A DNA stretch of 64,000 nucleotides from assembly GCA_036244855.1 (NCBI GenBank), contig BQKZ01000586.1, positions 16,387 through 80,386 of the forward strand. Direction: 5' to 3'. The DNA is from Temnopleurus reevesii. Taxonomy: Eukaryota; Echinodermata; Echinoidea; Temnopleuroida; Temnopleuridae. Within the stretch, counting starts at the first letter, position 1. Each line of letters starts with the position of its first letter. The translations under genes were made by a program, and so were the position numbers. Shown here one piece after another: positions 12,201 to 24,545 of this stretch. Under the pieces are notes generated by a model. That model saw only the letters and a program-made list of their open reading frames with translations. It was not told the origin of the DNA and ran no database searches.

Positions 12201-14900
12201 TTCAGAAACCTGCAGCAATGATTTCATTGTCCAAATTATGGGGATTTCCCTGATCCAACTACATTGTACTTTCTTCAAATAAACATTATTCAAATTTCTA
12301 TTGCCATGGATGTAAGTTATTTTTAAAAATTGAAACAGTTTTACAGGACCAATGATGCTATAAAACTGTAGCCTTGTTTAGTGTTTTAAGTCAATTTTAC
12401 ATCTCAAGATAGGCATTGAATTGGTCAATAAATCTTTATCTTCATGAGGGTGTGTTGCTTTCCTGAATAAAAAAAGCTCTATATGATCCTACATTCATCA
12501 AAAGTGTATAAGGATATAAATAGAACAATAACCTTTTTGATTATATTTTCAGATTTCAAGATTGCTGAAAACCATAAAACGTTATGATAATCTGTGAACA
12601 GTCCATTAAACTAGAGGAAAGAGTCAAATGAATAACACGTGTGAACTGACCAACCTAAGGAAACACATATGCTGATTGTGTACGGCAAATTTACCAATTT
12701 GAAATTGGTTCAACGGTGAGCTAGGGTGTAATGAAAGTCAAGCTCAAAGATTAGCCTTGAGAACAGTAGATGGAGGCATATTATCACAGTATTATCTTGA
12801 TATTCTAGAATGAGCGGCCCTTTTCATGATTTATCTCAATATTTGAGTAACCAAACTGCATTTCCCAATTCGAAAGACTTGTGATGTCACAGTTGACCCT
12901 TTCAATCTATCTGCAGATTCAACAAATCCCATCTTTATTGTACAAATTCAAGGTACACATTATAACTAGAGTGAGCTTCAAGGGAAGACAACAACCCCCC
13001 CCCCCCAAAAAAAGAATGCACTACTGTGTGGTCTTTTGTCACATTGCTGCAAAAATTATATAAAAATAAAAACCCATGCTGGCTCTACACAGTGTGAATT
13101 AGCGGGCCAATTCTTGAAATCGTGCTCTATGTTCCAAAATATAAGATATCTCTGGTTTGTTAATTTCGAAATTCAAACTTGGGATAATGCAGACACACTA
13201 GCTAGCTTTTCTTGAGATCTTAAGGTTTGGAATCTGATACTTACATAAAAGGAAAACAGGATTATAAAGTAACACAGGAGGATACTAGGAGCAGAAAGAA
13301 AGGAAGATACAGAATAAAGAGTTAAAGAGATAGAGATTATCAACCAGACAGTTGCCATGGTTATTAATTGAATTTAAGTATTAATACTAATTTTAGATGG
13401 TGAATGTGATTGAAAGGGTGAAAAAAGGGCTAGCTTCACTTGCAACATGCTTGTTTTCATGGATGCGTTAAACACAGGGAATTCAACATGGACCAAAGTA
13501 ATTTTTTTGATGTGTGTGACGATCAAATCTTGAGACCTTTATTTGCACACAGCAGTTGCGAGTCAAAACTTTTTGAAGAGCCTCAAATTGGAAAATTAAA
13601 ATTTTAAAAACCATACTAATTATGTATGTTTAAAGCTACTGTGGCATGTATTCATACATAACTTGGAAGTATCACTACTAGACAGTTTATATTGAAGAAA
13701 TAACTTTCAACTTTCATTTTCTAGAAACCTTTATGCTAAAAAAAGCTATGCTTCTTTGAAGAGAGGGGAAACTTTTTTTGTTATGTATAATCATCAAGGC
13801 TGTGCTCTATCATGTGGTGACCTGTGCATAAACATGATTCATATTGGATCAATGCGATCATTGCGATTTATCAGAACCATCACATCTAAAATCTAGCTCA
13901 TTTCTTACCAAAATATCCAATCCACATAGACCTACTATTGGCACAACGCTGCTTCGGACAGCAGAGGGTTAACAAGTCAATATAGATTAGTATAATAACT
14001 TCTAAATCAAATACTGTATATGATTTCCTTTCTTTAACATGTTTAATACCATGCATTTCCTGAATTTAGAGTCTGTAATTCATAGTCTAGGTCACTTTGC
14101 TTTAAGTATATTTTAGATTTGTAGATGTTTGATTTTGTTATTTTTCCTGCATGTCTGCTGATGTATTATAGATAGTAATATGTTTTTTATAGGAAGGAAA
14201 GGGGATTATATAGGATGATACAATAGGAAATATGACAACAAGATACAGAGAGTGAGAGATACAGAAAGAAGTAGAAAAAGGGAGTTTGAAAGAAATTAGA
14301 ATGTAGGAAGGGAAATCAGATATTCAGATTTCATGTTGTTGTAGTGGCAACAAATATTCTGAATGATAACCATTTTGCAATTCAAATAGAAGGCACTAAC
14401 GGAGTATACATACAATATGCACAATTTTATTTGTTTGAGTAGGTAGAGGATATACATGTATAATAGTAAATAATTTTTATGATGATATTTAATGAACATG
14501 AAGTTTATAAATCAGGAAAAGCTGAGAGCAAATATAGCCTATTTGTTGAAATCACTTGATTTGAATTACAAATTTATATATTTTTGTAGTTCAAATAATT
14601 CTATCATAGTTACCAGTAATTTCTCACAGTCCACTCTAAATTTCACATACTATACCTGCAATCAACTCATATTGCTATTTCAACCCACTTAACATTTTCC
14701 CAATGAGACTAATTATTATTTCTGCAATGATACTTGCTGACAAGACACAAGGTAATGGGATTTGTGCGTGTATGCTTTTGAAAGCGCTTTGATGTATGTA
14801 CTCAGTCTAACCTATTAGTTTAATAGAGACGCAAACAAAGTAAATGTGTAATGGAGGGTTGTTCTTGTTAATGTTTGACAATTCGGTATACAGAACAGTA
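9281..14900. other. intergenic; minor features only
   Basis: No gene recognised. It holds a poly-G tract near 10183, a poly-C tract near 12994, and a truncated SINE-like tail at about 11195-11250 (TGTGCTCTATAAATTGGTA followed by an ATT-rich run). A near-palindromic GTTGCCATGGTTAT sits at 13351-13364. A 96-codon minus-strand frame at 9284-9574 is discussed in the findings. Confidence 0.55.
13351..13364. promoter_or_regulatory. possible RFX X-box
   Basis: GTTGCCATGGTTAT matches 13 of 14 bases of the classic X-box GTTGCCATGGTTAC bound by RFX factors. No gene start is recognised nearby, so function is unproven and a chance match is possible. Confidence 0.3.
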
Positions 14901-15020
14901 GCAGTAAGAGAGGAAAAAGAGAGGGGGATAAGAAGACAGAGAGAGGGAGAGAGAGAGAGAGAGAGAGAGGGGGGGAGGGAAAGGGGGGGGGGGGAGAGAA
15001 AAAGGAAGGAAAGAGAGGCT
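14885..15020. repeat. purine microsatellite, (GA)n and (G)n
   Basis: Purine-rich tract with a pure GA run near 14947-14968 and G runs near 14985. The overlapping open frame (E, R and G only) is low complexity and not a gene. Confidence 0.9.
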
Positions 15021-16500
15021 ACATAGATACATGTTTGTATTTGCTATGGAATGGGGTGTCGGGGCAAGTAGGGATAGATCTTTAAATGGGCATGTGCGGT
15101 GGGGAGGGGCGCACTGATGGATTTACAAGCAAAAATTAAAAGGAATTTAACTTCAAACAGAGGCTAAAGGAGGCTGTCGATGTCCTGATGAGCAAAAAGA
15201 AAGATCATTAATTTTAAATATAAATGTTTAAATGTTAGTTGATGAATAATGAGGGAAGGGGGGGGGAGTTATAGCCCGTGTGTGCCTCTCTCGAGCTTTG
15301 AGGTCCCGAATAAATCATAAATCTGCCTATAAGCACCTATGGGGTGAAGTTGACTAATAGAAATGTAAAGATTGATAGAGAGACAGAGAGATAGATAGAA
15401 ATGGTGAATGTTGGGGAAAGCGATTGATAGAGATATAATTTGTTTTGTCTATGTATGCGTGTATGAGAAGAGAGAGGAGATACTTTATATGAGCGGGATA
15501 GAAACAAAGACATTAGGCATTTTAGATGAGAGATGATGGGAAATAGATAGAGGGTGAAAGAGCATGAAAGTAGGATAGATGTTGCCTAATGGTGTGTAAT
15601 GAATATGAACCATGATGAAGGGTTTGATGAATGATCACTGTATCATATAGAGAACACATCACTTACTGCCCCATCTATCATGTGGGGCTCTGGCCTCATT
15701 ATGTTACACTGCAATTATAGAGTGAGTAATGAATGAAGAGTTAATGAAACAAAAGGGTGATTAAAGATATCCAGATTTTATACACAATGTGTTTAAATAC
15801 ATTACAAAGAAACTTGAATTCTAAGCAGTGACATTATTTCAGGTTCAAATTCCTGGAGATTTAAATCTGACAAAATTTATCTTTGTGGATTATCTTTTGG
15901 TGTGGGGAATGGTATTTTGATGAGAGACTTCAACATTTCAATTTATCATTCTTTATAAACTTCATTGAGCTTGAAAGTGTAGATAAAACATGAAATTCAA
16001 ATTGTGCTTTTAAGCATGGGCTCATATTTAGGTCTACATCTAAATTGTAAAAAGACAAAAAATCACCAAAACAAGCTTCAAACGTTTCCCAGAAATCATG
16101 GGAATGAAAATTTCCATATGATTTTAAGATGGGACGATATTGAGCATGATGTTAATACAACATCCTCTTCTCAATGTTACATTCTGATTCAGATTTACAA
16201 TTCTTGCTTTGAGGAATTATAAATATGATCAGTCTATTTGAAAACCAAGAAATCTAATCTCTGAACCCACGCATATTTTTTTCTCAAACATGCCTGCCAT
16301 CGATTTCCAAGACAATTTTGTGGTGCATTTTGATGAGGAATTACCACTTTCATTCATTGATTGATGCACACCGATGTGACTTCTTGTTGCATTCGTGATC
16401 ATCCTAGGATTAGACTAGGATGAGAATATTGATAAGGGGCACACAGAGGGTTTCCCCCTGTGCCTTTCGTCGGCAGTTGATTGGAAACTGTAGAGGATAG
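15021..16500. other. intergenic, purine-rich, no gene recognised
   Basis: AGAGA- and AGATAG-rich stretches at 15370-15560. Nothing else identified. Confidence 0.55.
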
Positions 16501-16529
16501 ATGTGCTGTTTAAGTCTGGATTGCTGGTT

Positions 16530-16835
16530 GTGGTTCATAAAGCTGTGTGTAGGCTGTCTATAGGTCTACGCATAAATCTGGGAACAACTGGTAACCCTTT
16601 CTCGCACTCAATGATAATCCTTGGCGCTGAATCACACCAAACAAAGGGTAACCTGGGTTGTGTTTCATTTAACTGCGTAGATCTACGCACGACTCTGGGA
16701 ACAACTGGTAACCCTTTCTCGCACTCAATGATATAACCCCTTGCGCTGAATCGCACCGAAGAAAGTGTCGCCAGTCGTTCGTAGAGTCATGCATACATGT
16801 AGATCTACGCACAGCTTTATGAAACATACCCAGGT
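16530..16835. mobile_element. family H TIR element, tandem dimer
   Basis: The outer ends are inverted repeats: left GGTTCATAAAGCTGTGTGTAG, right (read inward) GTTTCATAAAGCTGTGCGTAG. A third, internal copy of the terminus (GTGTTTCATTTAACTGCGTAG) lies near 16660. The body block GGGAACAACTGGTAACCC, followed by TTTCTCGCACTCAATGAT, occurs twice about 121 bp apart. The arrangement is best read as two units sharing a terminus. Confidence 0.7.
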
Positions 16836-17029
16836 ATTTACCTTGTTTCACATGCCAACAATTATTGCATTCAGTAAGATTTGTTGATATCAAAGCAGAA
16901 AATTAGCATTTCTCAATGGAAAGTATGAGTTTGACAAAAATATTGGTATTACAATATTACATGCATTTTCTTAAGTTTTTAGTGTAAGAATTTTACCTCT
17001 GTTTTGCATACAAATTAATATTTTATCAT

Positions 17030-17690
17030 CCTAAGAGTAAGATGATTTTATCTTGAACTTTTAGTGGGCATTTAGGATGTTAGAGTTATCTTGAGACTCC
17101 AATGTTTGCTCCACCTTAAATTCAAATGGTTGAGAGATTGATATCTACTCTAGATAATTTTTCTCATAATAACCTATGATTTCCTCAATTGAGGATTGAT
17201 AAATTTAATCTTGAAATTTGACAGCAGTTTATCATATAAATGTCATCTTGAGATACAGATATGATGTTACTCCTCAAAATTGAATTTGATGAGAGTTTGA
17301 TATCCACCCTAGATGAACAATTCATATAAGGACCTACATAGTTTCATTAATTTATGTTTTCAAGTATGTTCATCAAGAAGTGATATATTTTATTTTGAAA
17401 TGTTGGTGAGCATATCATGTAAAAGTTGTTTTGAGAACCAAAAATGATGTTGGACCTGGAACTCTAATGCTTGAGAGGTCGATATCTACTTTAGATGTAC
17501 ATTTCACACACGCAATTTCATCAATTTAGAATTTCATCAATCCAGAAGATAATAAATTTTGAAATGTTGTCAAGTATAGCATGCACGTTTTTTTTGTAGA
17601 TCTAACTACTAGTAGGATATTGCACACGAATGTAGTGATTGAGAGGTCAATATCTACTGTAGATGTACATTTTATATAAATCACACTAAA
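17030..17690. repeat. degenerate tandem repeat, period about 160-180 bp
   Basis: The phrase GAGAGRTYGATATCTACT, followed by TAGATG, recurs near 17132, 17291, 17473 and 17641. Shared blocks such as TTTTGAAATGTTG and TCATCAATT lie between. There are four diverged units without coding potential. Confidence 0.65.
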
Positions 17691-18076
17691 CTTTAATGCA
17701 TAGATTTCAATGTCCTCAAAATAAGACAGGATATTGGCTATCCAATGTTTTCCTTGAACCATTAGTCTAGTTATTGATAGTGGGAAGTAATTCCCTTGTC
17801 TGCTACAGATAGAAAGGATATAATTTGAGGAGACATTATGTACCACGTTATAACAGACTAATGGGTAAAATCTATGCATGAGTACATATCTTCATGCATA
17901 GAAATGAGATTTGCTCATTAATAGAAGGATGTGCTGTTCACATCCGTCCATATGGAGTCAAGATTGACTCTGTTATTGTTGTGAACAGGTATCGAAATTG
18001 TTTATTAAGTGTGATTTGGTCCTTCTTGTCGTTGGCAAAAGCTTATTGCTATGGATCAATGTTCATACTACACTAA
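17691..18076. other. intergenic, no gene recognised
   Basis: Nothing identified apart from the TAA target adjoining the next element at 18074-18076. Confidence 0.5.
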
Positions 18077-18242
18077 GGTTGTGTTGTTAAAAAGTTGCAA
18101 TTGATTGCATTGCAAACTGTAAAGCGCATTTTCATTCGCACACGGTATGCTTTTAACAAAATGCACGTGAAACAATGATTTTGATTGATGCGTTTTGATC
18201 AACTGCAACTCGTGATCAATTGCACCTTTTGAACAACACCCC
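18077..18242. mobile_element. family A Harbinger-like MITE, copy 1
   Basis: 166 bp, starting GGTTGTGTTGTTAAAAAG and ending CTTTTGAACAACACCCC, which are imperfect inverted repeats of GGGGTGTTGCTCAAAAG. TAA flanks both ends. The interior has GCGCATTTTCATTCGCAC and, further on, ATGATTTTGATTG, shared with four other copies. TWA targets and G-rich ends fit PIF/Harbinger; that assignment is an inference. Confidence 0.8.
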
Positions 18243-18245
18243 TAA

Positions 18246-18416
18246 CGTGATGTTGCTAGAAAGATTTGATCAATTACAAATCAGCTGAAAATCAGTTTCG
18301 AATTGAAACATTTGCGCAGGTATGGTCTATGCTTCTGTCCAGACAGTATGCATACAATGATGAATTTAACTGGCATGTGCCGATCAACTGCAAACTTAAT
18401 TTCCAGCAACACCCCT
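18246..18416. mobile_element. family A Harbinger-like MITE, copy 2
   Basis: Lies head-to-tail with copy 1, separated by one TAA. Degenerate left end (CGTGATGTTGCTAG) and clear right end (CAGCAACACCCC). It shares CAAATCAGCTGAAAATCAG and CGATCAACTGCAA with the family, and TTA/TAA follows it. More diverged than copies 1, 3 and 5. Confidence 0.65.
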
Positions 18417-18419
18417 TAA

Positions 18420-20640
18420 GACAGTTCCTATCAATCATGCATGAGCTTTGTGGGTCAACATGATGACTCTTATGGTTAAAATTTATACCTTTATAATGGC
18501 CTGTATCCTAAATGTCTTATCATTAGTATTTACCAGTATGAAATATCTTTTTAACTCATTGGCAACTAAATAGTAAAGTTCCAAAAGGTTTTGTACATGG
18601 ACCAGGCTATAATGAGTTAAACGTTTAAGAATCCTTTTTATCTTGTGCTGCCATTACGAGTACATACATCGAGAGTAAAGGACTTTTTATTGGCTTTTTA
18701 GAATAGAAGCCTAATGAAAGTTCTTCAACAATTTCCTTCCTGGAATCATTCTTAATCATCCCTTTGTTTCTTCCTGTGTGTATTTCTCAGCTGCTGAATC
18801 GGTTTGAAGATGTGGCAAAGTGCCAACATTATTTTACATTACATAACGAAGGACCTTGAAAATAATAAGAATCATTAAGAGCACCTAAGGGTCTTTTGGC
18901 GGCATGCGCAGTGTAATAGGGGTGAAGAAAAGTGCATCAATTAAATTAATTTACCACCAGCGCTATCAGACAAAGGTTTCATTTTGCATGACGCATTTCT
19001 TTCACCATCAATTTATTGAGCTTGGAGTAAAATTGTGTGGATGGACAGAAATATTACTAAATAAATCTTGGTTTTAGACCAAATATATCATTGGATGTTT
19101 TTTTTCCCTCGTCTGTAGCAATAATTTTGTTTATAAATGTACAATGCATTGTGTGAATTTTCATCAAAAGGTTTTCTTGAATTTCCAAATAAGATTGAAA
19201 GCAATGATTCTAAAGTAATTATCTCAGAATATCCTGGGGTATGAAATTGTATTTGAAAGGAGTAGAGAAAGTTGAAACAATATTGTGATATAAACATTGC
19301 AAAAATAAACAATGAAACAAATTGTTTAAACATAATGATATATAGTTTTTTTTTAAGATATAGTTTTAGCAGGTTGAAATCCTTTGAGGGCAATTGAATG
19401 ATTAATAGTTCCTGTTTAATCCAAAAGGAAATACTTCTCACCTCGCTAGTGTCAGACTAAGTACAACATGGCAGATGGCCATTGCTTAGTAATTGGCAAC
19501 TTTCTCATTTGGGTGCATCCTTTAATTCCCATTTGCATCAGCCAAGTACTCTTGGGCCGATGTTCAACAAGTTTTAAAACATTGGTAAATAACAGAAAGA
19601 CCTGATTCATATTTTCATGATTAATTTTGAAATAATGATTAGGGGAATTTGGAACTTTATTCCTCAGTTGAAATTAAGGAATCAAAATATTGGTATGTCA
19701 CCTCTAGCTGCAGGTTAATGTAGAGTAATGCGATGGCTTATTCTTTGACATTTTAAATACCTTGCTCTAATTCACGTCATTCTGGTGAGATGATAATTTT
19801 GACATTCAAAGCATGTTTCAGTTAGATTAGACTCCCTGCAGTGACAAACTTTGGTATTAAAATGACTTTTAAATAATGTTTACATTGCAATTAAAAGAGT
19901 AATGATTATTTTCATCAAAACATTGTAAGTCTTGTCAAATCTAGTATGATACTTTTTGTAAGAAAGTTTATAAAGAAGCGCTATTTGGATCTTTAACAAT
20001 TTATACAAGTTTTCATGACGAATGGGCATGTATTTTTTGTATTCCTTTTATGAGAAGGTTGATCTACGCAAAAATATTTAGAGTATTAAAATCCGTTGGA
20101 ATAAAGATGAAAGCTTTTCTCGATATCATTAAAAATCTGTACATGAGGAAAGCAAAAAAAATTCTTTAAGATAGTGTTTTCAAAAGTATGACACATCAAA
20201 TATATGGCCAATCATCACTAATTTCATTGACCCTTTTACTTTTTTTGTAATGTCATAATCATAAAGTCTTGCAAAATATTTTATGTGATGAGGATATTCT
20301 TTTGGAGGAAGCCATGTAGTTCGGATTAAGGGTGGGATGCTGCCATACTTGGCGGATGAACCATCATGGGAAATTGTACATTTCCTGAGAATAAGCAAAA
20401 AGTAGTTCAAATCATTACCCTTGACAAAGGCCACAGAGTACAAGTACCTTTGAGAGATATATTATGACGTTTCCTTGGATATCAAGGGGACATGGAATCT
20501 TGTCAAGCTGACACCAAAGCAATATACTTAGAGCCGTTATGCAATTGTTTTTACTATAATTTTTAATCGAACAAGTTAAAATCTTGATTGTAATTGTGAT
20601 GGAACCGTCAATAGAATAACATTACGAATGGAAAAAAATC
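18420..20640. other. intergenic, no gene recognised
   Basis: AT-rich with short chance frames only. No repeat family was identified by eye. Confidence 0.5.
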
Positions 20641-20649
20641 CCATAGTAT

Positions 20650-20755
20650 TTTATCTATTTATTCATTTATTTATTGATATATCCATCCATATAAAAAACA
20701 ACTGGTCAGCTGGTCAGTTTTTTTATACCAATAAATGAATAAACAAATAAACCTT
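20650..20755. repeat. imperfect palindrome with CTGGTCAG doublet
   Basis: Left arm TTTATTCATTTATTTATTG and right arm CAATAAATGAATAAACAAAT flank a centre holding CTGGTCAG twice in direct order within ACTGGTCAGCTGGTCAGT. It borders the dispersed repeat that starts near 20760. Confidence 0.6.
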
Positions 20756-20759
20756 AAAG

Positions 20760-21140
20760 CGATAGACCAGTTTTGGGAGGAGGGCGCTTCAGATATTTAA
20801 CTAGTTTGCGAGCTGCAGTAAAATTATTACCATAATGCAGTTTTTAATAGTAAATTAGAGCATGTTCATAATTTGTTTGAATGAAATCGACCTAGAAATA
20901 GCTTAATTATCGCAAAATAAAAAATCATGCTGCGGTCGTAACATGCTTCACGTAGAAAATGAACGCGAACTCACACACCACCGATCGCACCGCCCATTTC
21001 AGGCCGACGCTTCGCCGGTGCAAGAGCACTTAGCACACCGTAGGAATAATGACTGATTGATGTGTTCGACGTAAAATACACAGAATACGAGCAAAACGTA
21101 CTCCTAATATCCTACACAGATATATTTAGGCATGTAAAGC
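20760..21140. repeat. dispersed repeat, copy 1 (pair with 26143)
   Basis: Shares an ordered series of blocks with 26143-26510: CCAGTTTTGGGAGGAG, GARCTGCAGTAAAA, AATAGCTTAATTATCGCAAA and CTGATTGATGTGTTCG, with their diverged counterparts. About 370 bp, non-coding. No terminal inverted repeat is evident. Confidence 0.6.
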
Positions 21141-21373
21141 AACTTGTGAATACATCAGCTCGTTTAACATCACTTTCTGCATCCCGGTCATTACAAATCT
21201 ATACTTTTAATCAAATTTACTCTTCAGATTTCTCTATTTGTCTTGATGTTCTCTAGGAAATCAGGTGTTACAATGGAAGTAGTACAAGAGATAGAAATAA
21301 CCCATATCTGATGAGATGAAAGATCCACCAGCAGAGGTAAACTATCATCAGTATTTTATTTAATTTCATTTAA

Positions 21374-21545
21374 AACTAGATTTCATCTATTTCTGTAAAA
21401 AATTAAATTGAACGCCAATTCAATGCTCCTTTCGATTGCTATTCAAATTGGAACCGGCTTGTGAGCATTACCCACACAATTCAATACATGGCGTACGGAT
21501 CTCTTGACCTATTACCCACTTATTTCATAGAAATAGTTTCCCTTC
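21374..21545. mobile_element. family C miniature element, copy 5 (inverted)
   Basis: In the opposite orientation to copy 1. Contains AATGCTCCTTTCGATTGCTA and GGAACCGGCTTGTGA, and ends with the inverted terminus GAAATAGTTT. Both termini are eroded. Confidence 0.65.
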
Positions 21546-21571
21546 TGTTCTTATGATTAATTTTTAAAGTC

Positions 21572-21965
21572 CCACTTATTTAAAGTCAGTCCGTCATGAT
21601 TGACAGGACTTCCGGTTGCGAGCACGCACGGACGGCGTGTTGTATATTGGCAACAATGATATTTGAACATTTCCTTGCTTAAGCACCTTGCCAAGCTCAG
21701 ACACTCGGGAAACTTCGTACGAATTTTCGATCCGTGGTCGTTGCATGTAACTTTGATTCATCCCCTCTTCAGCTTTGATTTTTCTAAAAATATACGAAAC
21801 GCATATGTATGCGATTGCCGAGATGCGAGCTAGCAAAATATAACTTGTTCGCTCGCTATTCCAAGATAATAATGCTGTGATTTTTCTATTCGCCAATATT
21901 CGTGATAAAAATGGCAGCGGCCAGTTAGCCACGCCCTGAACGTCATGTCGCTCCGTCTTTAAGAT
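21572..21965. repeat. CpG-rich candidate TIR repeat
   Basis: Begins TTAAAGTCAGTCCGTCATG and ends with an imperfect inverted counterpart, CATGTCGCTCCGTCTTTAA. TTAA occurs at each end. The block is clearly richer in CpG than its surroundings. It has a 112-codon minus-strand frame (21594-21932) with no recognisable domain. It could be a non-autonomous element or a CpG-rich regulatory block. Confidence 0.4.
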
Positions 21966-21969
21966 ATGG

Positions 21970-24535
21970 TTACATTGAGACAGCTGACAGATGCATGTTG
22001 TGCAGGTTTGTTTGAAAGTGCATTTACATGTGACTGGGGTATTAGTTTGACCACTTTCATAGCACTATACATGCGATGAAACTGCAATTTTCATGCGATA
22101 TATGAAGAGGAAAAGTCATCTAACCTTGACTTCTTTCCAACATTTTGTGGTCTTCAGTAACCTTTCATGGGCAGCGTTTTCAAGTCCATAATTCCAGAAA
22201 AGCATTGCCAAGTGGTGATTGCCAGTCTTTTTAATGTCATTTAGATACCTTTGGAGTAACATAAGTGCATGATTCATGAACATACTGTGAAAGTGAATTA
22301 AAAATGATTACCGCTGATGCCTATGTAGGTCTTAATTCCTCAAAATCAACAGCAGAGGACTTATGCTTGTCAAATTGATCACTTTTCGAAATTTACATCC
22401 AACATTCCAGATTGCCTCATGTAATTCTAGGATTTAATTCATGTGATTGATATGTGATGATTAATATTTTGGGGGTATAGGTCCCCAAAAATGAAGATCA
22501 AGCAGAACTTTGCTTGTCATTTCGATGTGATTGGCACTTGGGACATAATCCAATAATCTAATCTCTGATGACATCTAGGGGATTACACTTTCAGGGTATT
22601 CAGATGGAGAGAAAAATCTGAACTTGCACAATAAAGCTACTCTGTAGTGTAGAGTATATCCATACGTGTCTGCGCTTTATAAATTTTATCTTTTGAAAAA
22701 GTTATTATTATTGATAATATTATTATAAGAATGTTTAATTTTCCTGAGTGAACCCTTGAGATACAAGATATATTCCATTGTGAATGAGTGTCTCTATCTC
22801 TCTATTTCTTTCTCATTATTTTTTGTGACCATGTCTATAGATTTCTGCAATCAATTAATCCATTTCCTCATTCTATCTTTTTATCTATATTTTCTATCTC
22901 TCCTTTTATTCCCACTCCCTTTCTTTTCACACTGTGATGTTTTCTGGCTTGGAATTTTGCCTTTTCTTGTACTAGAATACTGATATTAGAATCATTGATG
23001 TTTGATAATTACTATCCATTTATAATACTTGTATTGAATTTGTTCATCAAAATATTATATTCTAGCAGTGAATTTTAGGAAGAAAATACAAAAAGGTATC
23101 TTGAATATTATCATGTTGTCTGATATTCTCCCTGGGTTTCTTTAGTTTTTGCTATTTCTGGAGGCATTCGCTGCATGATCTTCAACTTCAACACCGCTTT
23201 CTCTGTACTCCTTTACATATTTTATTCATATTTCTTCTGAAACCATATGAAAAAACAATTTCCAGAGCTGATTTTTCCTTTTTGAAGAAGCTGTATGTAG
23301 ACAGGTGGTAGACAGATGCATGGTGCCATAATCTTTGCTTGAGGTTTGGTTGGCTACTACTAGCCTATTATAGTCTGTCCTCTAGCAAGCAAGCTCTGTC
23401 CTACTGCAATGATAGAACACCTACAACCATTATGTCCATTTTGTTAGAGCATCAATGATGTGTTTTTTTTAAATTGGTGGGCAGAAGCTTTTGGATGGTT
23501 AGCAACGATCGAGTGTGCATCTGATTTCAATGTGCAGACCAGTTGTACACTTGTCATTTGTTGCGCACATCTGATGTGCACTTGCTTTTTACAGTCCACA
23601 GGCCACCACCGACCAATTTTGTAAACCCTTATATCAGTATAATATAACTAAGGAACATCAATAGGCAGGTTTACTAATTTAAAATTTCATGCATTCGTTA
23701 TACAAATAGGTTGTTCTTGGCAACGTGAAAGCTTACCCAAGGCACTAATTCATTGGAAACTAGATTCCTCAAAGTGTTATAGTTCAAGAAATACCATGTA
23801 ACCATGATCATTTAAAGAAACTTGCATCTATTAGTTGCATCTTTTAATAAACTGATCTTTTAATACAAAATTTATGGTACATGACATTGAGAAATCATTA
23901 ATGGAACACAGAAAAAAATATGATAAGATAAAATAAAAACCCAGACCTTGACAAGGCAGTTGACATTGGGGACAAAGAATGGTGATATAAGAACAAAATA
24001 TTGGCCAGGATCTTAAAAAATAGAATGTTTCATACATTCATATGTAAATACACTGAAGTGGTTATCTTAGTCTGCCTGAAATTTTTGATGCATCTCCTAT
24101 ATAATGTATTGTTATTTGATAAGGACCTGAAACTTCTTCATTTCGATGAATGTCACATCTAAATCTCCTTTTCTGCCCATTCTATAGGCAAAGAGGTGTG
24201 ACTGGGTTGCTACTTATACTAACTCTTTACAAACCAGGAAAAATGGTTTTGCAGCTCCATGATCACACTGATATCAAACTCTGATCCACAAGTCTTCTTG
24301 ACCCGTTGCCATGGTAATGTGGGTCAAGCCGAGAAGCCTTGGGTCAATCCACATGGAGAACATGTCCTGTTGATGTAAGGATTCATTGCAGATCAGCAGG
24401 GAAAAATCATGGTGTGAATATAATTAGATGTGACATGTGATGTAGTGAAGAGGAATCTTTTATCATTTAATAGATAATGGTGATATTTCTATGCACTTTT
24501 TCTAGAAATAGACTGAAAATAACAAGATTCGTCAG
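21970..24535. other. intergenic, no gene recognised
   Basis: Holds an ATT-rich SINE-like tail at about 22665-22720 (TGCGCTTTATAAATTTTATC followed by TTATTATT) and a small hairpin/X-box site at 24297-24327. No gene recognised. Confidence 0.5.
24297..24327. promoter_or_regulatory. X-box-like site inside an inverted repeat
   Basis: CTTGACCC (24297-24304) and GGGTCAAG (24320-24327) flank GTTGCCATGGTAAT. The centre resembles the RFX X-box. The site is near-palindromic overall. No adjacent gene supports function. Confidence 0.3.
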
Positions 24536-24545
24536 AATGTAGGCA

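Noticed and set aside
21594..21932. 112-codon minus-strand frame as a gene
   Set aside because: It lies wholly inside a candidate TIR repeat and has no recognisable domain. It could be revisited if the block proves single-copy.
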